Shown piece by piece: positions 9,257-20,380 of a stretch of DNA of 64,000 bases (position 1 is the first letter of the stretch; the number at the start of each line of letters is the position of its first letter). The DNA comes from Halichondria panicea. Its lineage: Eukaryota > Porifera > Demospongiae > Suberitida > Halichondriidae. The position numbers and the translations under genes were made by a program. The notes beneath the pieces were generated by a model, which ran no database searches, was not told where the DNA came from, and saw nothing but the letters and a program-made list of their open reading frames with translations. Location: contig NC_087392.1 of NCBI RefSeq assembly GCF_963675165.1, positions 2,185,001-2,249,000 of the forward strand, written 5' to 3'.

Positions 9257-9363
9257 CTGAGCAGTGGGAGGAGGACAATAACATGGTCAACTGGAAATAA
9301 GGCACTTATGTAGAGTATTCATGTAACATTAGGATTATTACAATTGGCATAGCGTTTGTATAT

Positions 9364-9925
9364 GCATCGGTGCGCATGCGCAAGTGAGGTATCCGGTAGT
9401 GTGTTTGTCTGTGTGTGTGTGTCTAGTCTGTGTAGACTGCTACAGCTGCTCAAGGATCAATGAAAGAGTTTTTATAGGCTTCTAGTAACGTTTTTTTTTT
9501 GGATCTTAATTCGTTGATTTACAAAGTAATGCTTCGTTCTCAAGTTATGCCTAGTTTTGCTTACTTGGAATGCCATTACAGCCTTTTCAGAAGAGTGCGT
9601 AGCAAATGTTGTCCATGGAGTGTTGCTACTCTACTTAGTAGTTAGCTCTGCACTAGAACGCTAGCTATTGGTAGCTGCAAGATTGAAAAGACAGCTGCAA
9701 GGCTCTACTGGTGCAGCCATTAGTCTTAGACTTTGTACTTTTGGCATCCTTTTTACTAATAATCCTGGCTGATCGTATCGCGCTCTTTGAGTTTCACTGC
9801 ATGCAGCAACGAAATTAATGCAAATAAAAAATGACATCATGCCTATGTGCGTTAATAGCTAGTACTTTATGTTATGTAGCTTTGACATCCACCGAGGCAT
9901 CAGCACCCACAGTGCTTTCATTTTA
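9364..9925 (+). repeat. Dispersed ~560 bp repeat (CCTCGGTG family), copy B
   Basis: Same sequence and position relative to the PITRM1 exon copies as copy A at 4724 and copy C at 18649. Starts GCATCGGTGCGCATGCGC, ends CACCGAGGCATCAGCACCCA plus GTGCTTTCATTTT. Confidence 0.85.
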
Positions 9926-10017
9926 TAAGTTACAGCCTAGAGTGATCCTATATTAGTCGTAATCAAATGTATAGGCCATAATAGATATCTGAACATTGTT
10001 ACTATAGTCACTAGCTG

Positions 10018-11365
10018 TACCTGAAATCATTCTCTCTGAGTCTGGGGTAGAAGACACAGTCCAGGTACACAGAGAGGAGGTTGTTGAAGTCTTTGCTATT
10101 CTGAGACAGTCCAGGTACACAGAGAGGAGGTTGTTGAAGTCTTTGCTATTCTGAGAGTACATTGTCCAGTCACTGGCTGCCAAAGAGAGTGAGCAGTGAG
10201 TGTGTTATAACTGTATGGGGGGTGCCTCTCACCAGTGAAGGCATTCATGAAGCTGGTCAGAGATTGCGTGAGCATCTTGAGAAGAGATCTCGAATCGGGA
10301 ATTGTCTCGACCCACACAGGGTGGTGTGCTCCAGGTAGTCTCATGAATCAGCCGCCGTTCTTTTGGAACCACCGTCTGAGCACTCTTGTCATGAAGTCAT
10401 TTCAAAATGGAATGTTGATTGCTCACAAAACCAATGGAATGTAATTAAATCGTGATCTTACGCCCACACATATTTCCTAATTGTTATACAAATCGCCAAG
10501 CGAAGGCATCTCTCTCTACTTGTGTTTTGCTGTGGTGCTAAATCTGTGCCCAAGGACCCCTGCTTGCCTTGCTTATGCTTCGTAGCAGCTTCTATGTATG
10601 AAGTGTTTACCATGCGTAATGCATGCGTAATGATTATCCAAATGCGTTGAGCAAAGTGCAGTTCTTTGCTGCCTCCAAGTTCATCACCTGACTGGACTTC
10701 TGCAATTTTATTGGTCAAGACGGAATTCCGTCTTGGCACATACAACGATGACAAGAGTGCTCAGACGGTGGTTCCAAAAGAACGGCGGCTGATTCATGAG
10801 ACTATGCTCCAGGATGTAAGCCACCCCAGTACTGTCCACAGGCGTAGTCCGGAAACCAACACTGCAGTCGACAACAAGTGGTTCCCAAAATCTCCACACA
10901 TAAATTAATTATTAGCTTACACGAAGGTGTTGTTGGCGTCTTTCCGTGCAATGTGGTGTTTGGTATTGGTTGTCACGAAACTGTGCAGCCGTAGCATCAA
11001 ACTCAGGAAGAGGGAACACACCTTCTACGGTGTAACCATGGAGACGATCCCCTACCATCAGTTTTCTGTGGGGGTTTAAAAATACCTTACGTCATACTAC
11101 CGACAATATTTTCTATTTAGCCATGATTGAGCCAGCGTTTCAGTAGTTCGTATCTAAGGGACTGGATCGATTCAAGGTCTTGGCCCTAGCCTTTGAACCA
11201 GACAATCTTGATAGTTGTACAATATAGATCTATACGTAATAAAATAGAAGTGAGGGACTTTTCACAGCTAACAGCAGTTTTGTGCCCACTATTATTAGAG
11301 CACTGGATACTATAAGATGATAGAATCACTTACTTCCACTGGTATCCACTCTGCAGGGCAGCCAT
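10018..11365 (-). pseudogene. PITRM1 exons 4-3-2-1 duplicate, broken
   Basis: Ordered copies of live PITRM1 exons: exon 4 (10020-10180, containing a 55 bp tandem duplication, the block ending GTCTTTGCTATTCTGAG at 10101 and again at 10156), exon 3 split in two (about 10231-10334 and 10805-10865) by a 470 bp insertion, exon 2 (about 10919-11071, HGYTVEGV...[10 protein letters not shown] region) and the 3' part of exon 1 (about 11333-11365, ending in the GTAAGT donor). In exon 3 the zinc motif is also damaged (AHILEH reads AYILEH). No start region and a broken frame, so it is a pseudogene fragment of the duplicated 5' half. Confidence 0.85.
10335..10804. mobile_element. ~470 bp TIR element inside the PITRM1 exon 3 copy, 8 bp TSD
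   Basis: The flanking exon sequence TGCTCCAG is present twice, at 10327-10334 and 10805-10812, and only once in the live exon (about 19549), giving a clean 8 bp target-site duplication. The ends are inverted repeats of about 55 bp starting TAGTCTCATGAATCAGCC (left 10336, right 10804 on the minus strand). No coding capacity. An 8 bp duplication fits hAT-like or similar cut-and-paste elements; the TIR sequence itself I do not recognise. Confidence 0.9.
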
Positions 11366-11369
11366 GACA

Positions 11370-12212
11370 AGACAATAGTATACAATAGTATAGTATACGT
11401 ATGCTCTACCAAAGAAGAGACCGGTCTAGCTCCTCCTGTAAGTTAGTACAGATGAAAAGTATACTATTGTAGTACATGCTCCTCAAAATCATACCTTAGC
11501 TAGATCTAGCATAAACTCAAAATCAATGCCTAACACATTTGAAAATTTTGTATATCTCAGAACCTACTACACTTACACTTCCTTGGAGCTACAGTTTATG
11601 TTGAAGAAGTAGATACTTGCACAGATCTTAAAATGCACACATTATTCTAGCAGTCATTTTGGAATGATGATGTTCACAGGTGGTGGTCCAATGGAAGCAC
11701 CAATAGTTGAACTTTCAGCAGTACCTGCACTCAAATAGCACATTTAGTTTCCAACCACATTTAGTTTTGAAGATATTCACAAAAACATAAAAAATCTAAA
11801 GTTGATCTACTCTCTTTGTTGCACCGTGTTTTTTCAAAGCGCAACTCTACCTTTTATTTCTAATTTTGGCGGTAGTCACCTCCCATACACAATCACAACA
11901 CTGGGGGAATATGTATGCTACAACTACCATGCACTGAAAGCGTCTAACCACTGGGAACATTAATAAGTACCAAGCTGTTACACCACTTTAGCCTCGTGTA
12001 CACACACCAATCACTCTACCCTGCTGCGCATTGCGCGCACGAGATAATTGCTGTGTGTATAAATGAAATAAGTTATTATAGTACACTCAACTCTTGTAGC
12101 TTTCTCAATGGATCTGTCTATTAGGGTCATTCCTAGAAATACTATAAACTCCCAATAGTTTTTACCAACATTGACTTCACACTTAGAGAACCACATAATT
12201 TTATGGCACTGG
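11370..12212. other. Intergenic/3' flank of PITRM1, no gene seen
   Basis: AT-rich, with an imperfect tandem of ACAATAGTAT units at 11379-11400. No coding similarity. It should hold the PITRM1 3' UTR; an AATAAA-type signal cannot be assigned with confidence. Confidence 0.4.
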
Positions 12213-15200
12213 CTATAAATCAAATACTTTAGTAGTCCAGTCATCCGATAGTTTGTTATTCTTGGGTCCTATAACGGCACAGCTGAGGGTGGGGTAGTCG
12301 ATCAGATACCTGGGGGAGGGGGGTCATTCGGGTCAACAATATAATTATAGCACTGTGACTCACTTTTGAGCGACAGACTGTAGTTCGTCTCGACCCACAG
12401 TGAACAGCTGATCTCTGTATGCCTGTCTCATCTCGTCAGTGACCCCTGTTAGGAATGCTCCCCTCCCCTTGGCACCTGGTGATACAGGAGAGTCAATCTA
12501 CCGAGGGGGGAGGGGGGGTAAGAAACTATAGCAGCTAGGTTAGGTTTTTCAACGTACACTGTACCTTAGAGAATACTGTTAACAGAGCTTCAGTGATGTC
12601 TTGGTCGGTGAACTCTCCCCTTGCCCCCCAAACAGCTGCCTTGTGGAACGTCTCCAGCGTAGACAGGCAGTGAGGGTCCCTGAGCAAATAGAAAGATTAA
12701 CTAACAAATTTGCTGCCTTTACAATAGGTATGTGTAGTGTTTTACTTTATGTATACATAAAGTAAAACACTACAATGTATACATACATTGTACCTGTAAG
12801 ACATAAAGGAGAAGACTCCACCCTGATGTACAGCACCGCTGCCATACGCTCCACCCTTCTCTCTGTACGAGAACAGATATTAGAGGATTAACACATCACT
12901 GAGAGAGTTCACCTTATTTCCCTGTGCAGGAACTTGGAACTGAGGAGCTTTGCCAGTACGGTCAGTCTGTGGATGTTATACAATAGAGTCAGCTATATAG
13001 TCTAATACAAGCTGTAAGGTGGACAACCTTGGAGAGTCTGGGTGTGTGTACGGCACCGCAGGAACAGCTGCTCCAACGTAGTGAACAGGGAAGGGCAACT
13101 GATAATACATCTTAGTCGATACTCTCTCGAAATCACTCTCCTACAGTACATAGAGTAACTATAGTTAGTTACTTAGGGACATATAAAAGGTCACCTCGGA
13201 GGGGCCTGGGTTGTCAGTTCTTGATCCAGGTAGTGTGTCCACCCACCCATTCATAGCCGTCATCACGTTGTCATAATTACCAGAATTGGTATTAAGCGCA
13301 CACCTACAGTGCAACCACAGTCACCCCCCTCTCCACATACACTCAGTTAGAGGACGCCCTCACCTGAGACTCCCACTGTCGAGTAGCTCGGCTGCAATGA
13401 GGGCCATGTTATGCAACACATCAGTGAGGTCGTCTTTACTGGCCAGATCTTTCAGAAACTCCACCTGAGCAGGAGGACATTGAATGGTTGACAGTTTAGG
13501 AGATACAAAAACAACGTATAATTATACTATGCATAAATTATACTATTGACTCTCTTAGCAAAAAAGAGGAACACATACACAGGTCATAATAATTATAGGA
13601 ACGTGGTCAGTAAACACTTACGACGTACAGTGTGTATTTTGCCCCACTCACCTGAGTCATCCCAGAGAAGAGCTCGCCGAGCTGACAGCTTGGGAAGAGA
13701 CCACTAGCAGCTGCTGTCATGGCGTAACTGTGTCCAGAGGAGGCCACATTACTAGCCAGACTAGAGGCAGACATCTTGACCAGTGTGCTCAGTCGCTCCA
13801 CGTCAGATAGATTGGGTCTAGGGGACGGGAGGGGGGGTAGAATCTGAATTTTCGTAGCTAATCCTATTCACTTAGGCTCTTCTCTGAGATTGCATCAATA
13901 AGATCCTACCAGCTCATACGTAGCTATGGTAACGACTACACATACCCCCTCACTTTGTGAACACATCCTCCCATAGTGAGAGCATGTGTGGTAGGTGTCT
14001 GTTGAGGCAGTGGGAGGAGAACACCACACCCTGATGGTAACAGAGGGGGGTGGTGTGATGAGCCGAGACATGAGGGAACATGGACAGCCCTCCCGAGTAC
14101 AGATCACACTGGAGAGTGAAGTCACGGTAGTCAAGGTCGCCAGCACCCATACTGGAGGAAGAAAACGTTGACATGAAGATAATAGAAACACATGTAATGT
14201 GTAATAATCACACATGTAATAATCACAAAATTTGGATGCTCAATGTACACTACATGACATGACATAATAGTGAATTATTGGACAACATGATTCTGCAGTA
14301 AGGCTACTGATCATGACGTACGTGGTCAAGTATAATTTATTTCTAACACAAAGAGAAACATCTCCTTACTTTGTGACGACGCTGGCAAAAAGAGGTACGT
14401 AGATCTTGAGGTGGTCAGGCACCATACTGAGGTTAGAGGTGGCTCGGAAGTAAGTGAGTCCGTTGGTGGGCTGTTCCGTGTACTGCACGGGGATTCCCCC
14501 TGAGTGCAGGTGGTCCAACTCTGTGGGGGGTATCACTTTGTCCACATCTGCATGTGTGTACAAGAGAGAAGTGTGTAACTACTTGATATATTCCTGGACA
14601 CGGATTGCTCTGATACAGTAGAGACACAGCAAAACCACATGTATGCGAATATTTTTAGCCTAGTACATGTACGTCTTACATCCAGTATAAACTGGGTGAC
14701 CCGATAGGACCTATAATTATACTGTATATTTGTCATACACATACATGCACACACACCTGAAATGACAACAGTTGGCAGACAGTCGGCACTTTCGTTGCTG
14801 TTCTGCTCCTCTAGTAGCTCCACCCCCTTCCTGTACACCTCCTCTCGGTCAGCCTTGGAGAGGGCGGTCACCATAGAAACCAACTTCTGCCGTTCCTCTG
14901 CCGCCAGCTGCTCCTCATACTCAGCCTGCGTAGGGAAGTGCAAAGGTTATTACAGTTGAACCATGTGTACTAACGTACTTGTGGGGACATGATCAATGTG
15001 AGGCGATGGTTGTTGTTGAGATAGTGTTGTTTGATCTTCTCCTGCAAGTAGCCCTCTGTCTTCAAGTTCTCCTGTAGAGGGCAGCAGACAGTGAGGGTTA
15101 TTGTTAAATAGTGGGTTGTTAATTAGTGGGGATACCTTAAACCTCTCAACGTGTTCATTGATCCTGGTCATACTTATTGGATCACCTCCGTGTATCCATG

Positions 15201-18200
15201 GTGACATCACAGACTGTAGCAACAACACATACTCCATGAGAATATACATATGCACACCTCAGTCCTGGCCCTCCACCCACATCCACACACACACACACAC
15301 ACTCACAGTGATGAGTCCAAGACCAAAGCTACTGCTCTGGTGTTTGACACTCAGCTCTACCTGATGTAGCACTGACCTCACTCTGTCCTCATGGAAACCC
15401 TCTCTGTACAAACCAAGGTAACAGAGTCCACCATTATTAGTGGGTGTGCTTACGTGGCTACTGTCTCGAGGGTCTTCATCACAATTTCCTCCACTCGATC
15501 AGCGTCCTCTCTCCGTATCCCTTGGAGACCAACAGAGAACACAGTGTCCAGAGTACTGTTGTCATAGCTGTACAGTATTAATATTGATAAGAATCAACCA
15601 TACATGTACATGCTACAAATTGGTATTTTCAATCTTTCTAATCTCAATTCAACACACAAATAAAGATGGTTATTTTTGTCTAGAGATTTACCTAGACCCT
15701 TGAGGCTTCCTATATAATTACGCCTAATTAGAAGCCATTCCTTAGTCTCGCGAGCAGATGTTGGGGGGGGGGAGGGAACGTTTGGTCACTATTGCAGTGA
15801 TTCCGATGAAGTCACGTGCAAGTATTCGTTAATTAACCAAAGTCACATGTAAAAAGTCACATGTAAACAAATTTCATTCGCAGTTAGCTAGCTCTTGCTT
15901 GGGTCTGAGCTCTTTGTAACCAAGTTCCTTCGCAGCCAGGTATGGTGTAACACTAAATTATTTTATAGAGTCAATATTATCCTTTTTTTCACGTTCATTT
16001 TATGCTATAATTGGCAAATTATGGGGTGTTACCGCCCACTAAACACGTAGTCAAATCTGATTACTACCAACATATTCGGCTAGAGTTGCTGCAATAGTGA
16101 CCAGACGGACGGTCCCTCTAGGAAAAGTCGTGCTCATGCGACTAGCCATTCCTATAAGCCCATGCAAGAAGAGCAGTACTAAGACAACCACACACTTACC
16201 CTGTACTTGGGGAGTAGTCAGAGCCGATGTTGGTGTCCAGTAGAGCCTGATAGAAAGGGGAGGTGGGTCCATCCACAAGCAGCTGGCCCAGGATGGACAG
16301 AACTAATGACTCGTAGGGATCTGTGTTCCTATGGTAATACAGTGAGGAGTGTGTGTGTGTGTGTGTGTGTAGGAGGAGGGGGGCTTACGAAGCTTGTAAA
16401 AATGACACTGCTACAGTGGTTTGCTTCTCCGGATCGGTTGCCATGGGATCAGGAGCACAAGATATCTGATTAGTCCTCTGGGAAAGTAATCATTATCTAA
16501 TTTATAATAGGCAGACAGAAAGGGTAAAATGCACACAGAAACACATATTTTACAAGTACATGTACACATCTAAGTCAAATGTAGATAGCGTAAACAGATA
16601 CTTTATCTCACAGGTTGTGTCCATCTCTGCTCGAGGGGCACCTCCACACTCTGTGATCCCAGCTCAAAGCCAGTCAAGGCCTTCTCGTTAATAAACTGGA
16701 GATGATCTCCCAGGGGCATGTCTCCATATGTGAAGAAGCGGGCATTGGTGGGATGGTAGTGAGAGGAGTGGAACTGCCTCAGGGACTCCCACTGCACGCG
16801 TACACTTTGGCCAGAGATTATTATGATTCAGCTAACTCACTGTGAGGTCAAGGATGTCGTTGGGCCAGCCTCCGCTGACGTGGGAGTAGGTGTGGCCTGG
16901 GAGGATCTTGTTCTGAAGGGCTTGCACAAACACACTTTCCGGGGAAGCCTGTAGAGAGAGAGAAAGGGAGGGGGGAGGTAATTGTACCGCTGTGAATAAT
17001 CATTCCAGGCCTACTAGTGTGAGGGAGGACCTGGCAAAAACAATACGCACCAGCACACAAATACGGAAACTAAATACTACCACTTGAGAATTCATGCCGG
17101 GTAGAAACCGAGCTACAATGGCTATTGTACACTCTAACCACCATACTCGGTATCACAACTCTTTTATTGCCTAACACAAAGGGAAAGTTGTGTAGGGGGA
17201 AATATATACTATACCCTGGGATAGGTAGCAACGCGGTGACCCGAGGTAATAGCCACAAGACAGCCTATAAAAGCAGTATCAAAATCATCGAATTATTGGA
17301 AGAAAAGTTTGAATCAAAGAAGACAAATGAAATTTGCTGTTTCTCTCCTGCTGTCACTCTGTGTGAGTGGGGCCCTGTCCGCTGGTCCCTTCACTGCCAC
17401 CATCACCAACAAGCCAGTTTTCAAGCTGGGAGAGAAGGCCATATTGTAGAGGTAACTCTCATTAACAACCATCCAGTAGACTACTTTATCCTCAAAAGAT
17501 TCACACCACTCGAGGGACTAAGGGCTAACATCTTCACCGTGGCAACAAACAAAGGCTCTGTACTATCTCATTGACTGCAACTCTATCCAATGCCTATACG
17601 GCTTCTACGAGGCTGGCACCTATCTTGTCAAGCTGAGCACAACTCTTACATTTGCTAGCTCTCTGGATGTGGCCCCAGTAACACAGCTGCTTGCATCCAA
17701 GACCAATCATCTCATGCTAACTGTCAGTGACAAGCAGCCACATCTAACAATCGGGGAGACCCATCGTAGGAAAGATGTGCAACAGAAAATAGTCGATTTT
17801 TCAGTATTCAATACAAAGGCAATGAAAAACCCAAAATTTGGGGTAATTGGACCGAAAGATGCTACAAACGTGTACACCAAGGCCTTCCAGGTAATGCTGA
17901 AAGCCATCGATTTGGCAGTGTTCAACACAAATAGATATACTACTTGGTTCGGTAAGATTAATTACTCGGGTGATGTTAAATCTGTGCTTCAGGATTGTAC
18001 AAACGATATGCAAGTGTACTCTTTCACTCTTTACAATGGCTTGAGTATCCAAAGCGAATGCGAGCGTAACGACGATGCATACACAACTCATGGAGCAATC
18101 TACATTGTACTTTGTAGCGTCTACTATACATCAGATTTTGAGGACAAATATGAGACAATCGTACACGAAATGACACATGCATCAGCCAGGACCGAAGACT

Positions 18201-20145
18201 ATCAATATGGTAGGATGAATTGCAGGTATTTGGCCATCGATGATCCAGCAAGAGCTGTTAACAATGCTGACAACTATGGATACTTTACTGACAATCTGTG
18301 AACACATGCAGTGAATCAATTATAAAAATCCCTCAATTGTCAATTATAATTAGTAGATGTAGTGTGGGAGTCTACACGAACTGAATTTAGCTATTAATTA
18401 TAGAGTGTGTGCTGGGGTGTGCAGTACGTGTATTAATATATACTTACAAACACTCCTTTCATTTCGTTGAAAACCACACCCTTGAAGATGATAGGTGTGG
18501 TTGGGTCTTGCGGGTTCTCATGCTCCAGTCTCCACCCCTCCTGCCTGAGCAGTGGGAGGGGGACAATAACATGGTCAACTGGAAATAAGGCACTTATGTA
18601 CAGTATTCATGTAACATTAGGATTATTACGATTGGCATAGCGTTTGTATATGCATCGGTGTGCATGCGCAAGCGAGGTATACAGTAATGTGTTGGTCTGT
18701 GTGTGTGTGTCTAGTCTGTGTAGACTGCTACAGCTGCTCAAGGAAGAATGAAGTGCAAGAAAGAGTTTTTATAGGCTTCTAGTAACGTTTTTTCTTCTTA
18801 ATTCGTGGATTTACAAAGTAATGCTTCGTTCTCAAGTTATGCCTAGTTTTGCTTACTTAGAATGCCATTACAGCCTTTTCAAAAGAATGTGTAGCAAATG
18901 TTGTCCATGGAGTGGACAACTACTCTACTAGTAGTTAGCTCTGCACTAATAATAGCAATTGGTAGCTAGCTGCAAGAGAGCTGCAAGGCTCTACTGATGC
19001 AGCCATTAGTCTTAGAAATTGTATATACTTGTACTTTTGACATCCTTTTTACTTGGTTGATCGTATCCCGCTCTTTGAGTTTCCCTGCATGCAGCAAAAT
19101 TAATGCAAATAAAATATGCCATCATGTGTGTTAATAGCTAGTACTTTATGTTATGTAGCTTTGACATCCACCGAGGCATCAGCACCTGCGGTGCTTTCAT
19201 TTTATGCGTTATATTAGTCATAATTAAATGTACAGGCCATAAGAGATATCAGAACATTGTTACTAATTTACTAGCTGCACCTGAAATCATTCTCTCTGAG
19301 TCTGGGGTAGAAGACACAGTCCAGGTACACAGAGAGGAGGTTGTTGAAGTCTTTGCTATTCTGAGAGCTAAACGGGTACATTGTCCAGTCACTGGCTGCC
19401 AAAGAGAGTGAGCAGTGAGAGCGTGTTATAACTATATGGGGGGTGCCTCTCACCAGTGAAGGCATTCATGAAACTGGTCAAAGATCGCGTGAGCATCTTG
19501 AAGAAGGGATCTCGAATCGGGAATTGTCTTGACCCACACAGGGTAGTGTGCTCCAGGATATGAGCCACCCCAGTACTGTCCATGGGCGTGGTCCGGAAAC
19601 CAACACTGTAGTTGACAATAAGCGGTTCACAAAATCTCCACACATATATTATTAGCTTACCCGAAAGTGTTATTGGTGTCTTTCCGTGCAATGTGGAGGT
19701 GTTTGGCTTTGGTTTTGTCATGAGTTAACTGTGCAGCCGTAGCATCAAACTCAGGAAGAGGGGATACACCTTCTACGGTGTAACCATGGAGATGATCCCC
19801 TACCGTCAGTTTTTCTGTGAGGGTTTAATACCTTACGTCATATTACCAACAATATTCCTATTTAGCCATGATTTAGCCAACGTTTCAGTAGTTCGTACCA
19901 ATACTCTCTAAGGGACTGGATCGATTCAAGGTCTTGGCTGACTTGTGAAGCTCCCTAGCACTTGTACCGGATCTTGATAGTCAATATACATAAAATAGAA
20001 GTTAGGGACTTTTCACAACTACCAGCAGTTTTGTGCCTACTGTTATTAGAGCACTGGATACTAAAATGATACCGATCACTTACTTCCACCTGTATCCACT
20101 TTGCAGGGCAGCCAAGGAGCCTTTGTATCCTCTCAACTGCAACAT
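12213..20145 (-). CDS. PITRM1: Presequence protease, mitochondrial (PITRM1/PreP), ~25 exons
   Basis: M16C zinc metalloprotease that degrades cleaved targeting peptides in the mitochondrial matrix. Exons in order: 20084-20145 (short N-terminus [17 protein letters not shown], basic, fits a targeting peptide), 19661-19814, ~19452-19608 with the inverted zinc motif HILEH in [17 protein letters not shown], ~19282-19410, 18448-18544 ([17 protein letters not shown]), 16841-16948, 16612-16791 ([14 protein letters not shown]), 16389-16477, ~16200-16328, ~15452-15566, ~15310-15410, ~15138-15222, ~14980-15072, ~14759-14933, ~14370-14550 ([17 protein letters not shown]), ~13948-14153, ~13650-13815, ~13365-13468, ~13195-13303, ~13030-13142, ~12916-12969, ~12795-12862 ([11 protein letters not shown]), ~12567-12678, ~12362-12497, 12213-12311 with TAG stop. 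Order and content follow human PITRM1 throughout. The first-to-second exon phase does not join cleanly as I read it, so a small extra exon or another start is possible. A relic M35 gene lies antisense in the 16948-18448 intron. Confidence 0.92.
16345..16370 (+). repeat. (TG)n microsatellite in PITRM1 intron
   Basis: Uninterrupted GTGTGT run of about 20 bases next to exon 8. Confidence 0.9.
17327..18301 (+). pseudogene. M35-type metallopeptidase copy 4, nested antisense in a PITRM1 intron, broken N-domain
   Basis: Starts with the same ATG and signal peptide, but the reading frame is broken near 17440 (GGGAGAGAAGGCCATATTGTAG, a small insertion relative to GGGAGAGGAAGTCATCGTAG). A further deletion of about 75 bp near 17565 removes the FRRGPTQKDEY region and another of 12 bp removes WTDV near 17845. 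From 17669 onward the catalytic half is open and complete, with HEMTH followed by TEDYQYG and the normal C-terminus ending DNL and TGA at 18301. So the active-site part is still intact while secretion and N-domain are lost. It lies wholly inside the PITRM1 intron between exons 5 and 6, on the opposite strand. Confidence 0.85.
18649..19205 (+). repeat. Dispersed ~560 bp repeat (CCTCGGTG family), copy C in PITRM1 intron
   Basis: Same family as copies A and B; starts GCATCGGTGTGCATGCGCAA, ends CACCGAGGCATCAGCACCTG plus CGGTGCTTTCATTT. Lies in the intron between PITRM1 exons 4 and 5; being at the same place in all three units, it predates the duplication. Confidence 0.85.
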
Positions 20146-20380
20146 CTCTGCAGTATTTTGTCCACGTGGGTGACTCTTGTGACTACGCCCCCCTTGTGGG
20201 TGGCTTAGGTGGCTTAGACACGCCCCTTTTCCCGGTGAGGGGCGTGGTAACATCTCTGCTGCGTGTGCATTTATTATTTGAAACCCATCACTTGCCAAGC
20301 TCAAGATCACTAGCACTTGCACTGCACTGCACTGTGTCGAAGAGATCAGCTTTCTGACGACTGACGTTACCTTGTATGCT
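20146..20380. promoter_or_regulatory. Shared head-to-head promoter region PITRM1 / CEP57
   Basis: The two start codons face away from each other across about 235 bp. The interval is GC-richer than its surroundings and holds inverted C/G-rich motifs (GACTACGCCCCCC, GACACGCCCC, GAGGGGCGTGG) that resemble GC-box type sites, and no TATA box is obvious. This fits a bidirectional housekeeping promoter; function is inferred from layout only. Confidence 0.5.
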
